From assembly GCA_965237445.1 (NCBI GenBank), contig OZ250142.1, forward strand, positions 2,604,001 to 2,668,000: a DNA stretch of 64,000 nucleotides. Reading direction: 5' to 3'. Made by a program: the position numbers and the translations under genes. Below the pieces are notes generated by a model. It searched no databases, had not been told where the DNA came from, and was given only the letters and a program-made list of their open reading frames with translations. Source of the stretch: G963668185 sp965237445 (GTDB lineage Bacteria > Chloroflexota > Dehalococcoidia > Lucifugimonadales > G963668185). Every line of letters begins with the position of its first letter. Position 1 is the stretch's first letter. Below are positions 63,458 through 64,000 of the stretch, one piece after another.

Positions 63458-64000
63458 CCCCAGCACGGAGTCCCCGCCAGGCCGGACCCCCGAAGCCGGC
63501 AAGCAACGCGAAGTCCCGCCCGACCACGTGGTCGTTGGGCGCGTCCTCGGACCCTGGGGGCGGCACGGGGAAGTCAAACTCCAGCTTCACACCGACTTAT
63601 CCCGACAGGTTCGCCTCCGGCGCCGTGGTGTTCTTGGATGAAGCTCCGGTCACCGTTCAGCGCAGCAGGCCGTACAAGACCGGGCTGCTGGTCAAGCTTG
63701 GGGGCGTGAACGGCCGCAGCGCAGCCTCGCGTCTGCGGGACGCGTACCTGACTGTGCCCTCGGCTGAACTGCCGGAGCTGGACGATACGACTTATTACCA
63801 TTTCCAGATCGTGGGCATGGAAGTCATGACCGCGGAGGGCGAACGGCTGGGCAAGGTGCGCGAGATCCTGGAGACGGGCAGCAACGACGTGTACGTGGTG
63901 CAGCGCGAGTCCGAGCGGGACCTGCTGGTGCCGGCGATCGCAGACGTGGTGCTCGAAGTGGACGTGAGTGCAGGACGCATGACCGTGGACCTGCTGGAGG
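63435..64000 (+). CDS. rimM: 16S rRNA processing protein, frameshifted and cut by window end
   Basis: The first frame reads VVVGRVLGPWGRHGEVKLQLHTD, the N-terminal RimM barrel. One extra T at 63597-63598 then moves the frame; the next frame gives YPDRFASGAVVFLDEAPVTVQ and continues through TYYHFQIVGMEVMTAEGERLGKV, EILETGSNDVYVV and LLVPAIADVVLEVDV, the PRC barrel. RimM assists 30S maturation with S19. The exact start is uncertain (GTG near 63435 assumed). A single-base lesion in this core gene suggests an assembly error. Confidence 0.8.

Overview
The window reads as a high-GC bacterial chromosome segment, most likely from an uncultivated Chloroflexota of the Dehalococcoidia/SAR202 type. That is an inference from gene content: several family III (CaiB/BaiF) CoA-transferases, tandem zinc alcohol dehydrogenases, a mannonate-dehydratase-like TIM barrel, a dnaB-dnaD-dnaC-like replication operon and an FmdB-type small protein. 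No 16S rRNA is present to confirm it. There are two tRNAs (Trp-CCA, Ser-GCU), one RNase P RNA, no CRISPR array and no insertion sequence.

Layout. 0-4 kb: duplicated PaREP1/HEPN-like gene, a coupled pair of CoA-transferases and a hot-dog protein. 4-6 kb: AT-richer divergent pair of unknown genes, one with an Rx4H HEPN-type motif. 6.5-13 kb: mannonate-dehydratase-like enzyme, tRNA-Trp, a frameshifted DUF6941-like gene, rnpB, a serine recombinase lacking its catalytic serine, a coiled-coil Zn-ribbon protein, NIPSNAP and amidohydrolase. 13-24 kb: hepT-like and metG, a membrane molybdo-oxidoreductase with an internal Tat motif, thiI, a two-domain fused CoA-transferase and two tandem alcohol dehydrogenases. 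24-30 kb: yqeY, purQ-hicAB-purL, a membrane GIY-YIG protein, fmdB-like and dtd. 30-35 kb: miaB-nadA-nadC, a beta-propeller lipoprotein and tRNA-Ser. 35-42 kb: moaDE followed by two decayed copies at about 3 kb intervals, a peptide-binding lipoprotein and a frameshifted acetyl-CoA synthetase. 42-45 kb: accessory patch with NYN nuclease, membrane-anchored HNH protein and two decaying vapBC modules. 45-49 kb: a sucC/sucD-like CoA ligase, a CitE-like lyase and a ferredoxin, consistent with malate-CoA ligase plus malyl-CoA lyase. 49-56 kb: mtnA, a coiled-coil/propeller lipoprotein and the dnaB-dnaD-double dnaC-HIT operon. 56-62.8 kb: MFS transporter, dead cupin, KAP NTPase, rplI, a one-domain voltage-gated channel and a decayed HsdR_N-like gene. 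62.9-64 kb: rpsP-khpA-rimM.

Core genes with a single one-base disruption (acs, sucC-like, citE-like, rimM) suggest indel errors in the assembly. The cupin, vapC, moaD copies and HsdR_N-like gene carry several lesions each or large deletions and look like real decay. The most unusual signals are: a double AAA+ DnaC-type loader inside the replication operon; a roughly 130-bp element of helically phased TGTTCC/GGAACA repeats present twice in opposite orientation; paired catalytic/non-catalytic CoA-transferases that also occur as a fusion; serial moaD copies sharing an apparent CTG start; an internal twin-arginine motif in a polytopic molybdoenzyme; and a lone HEPN-motif protein divergent from an unknown gene. 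All family calls are by eye from translated sequence.
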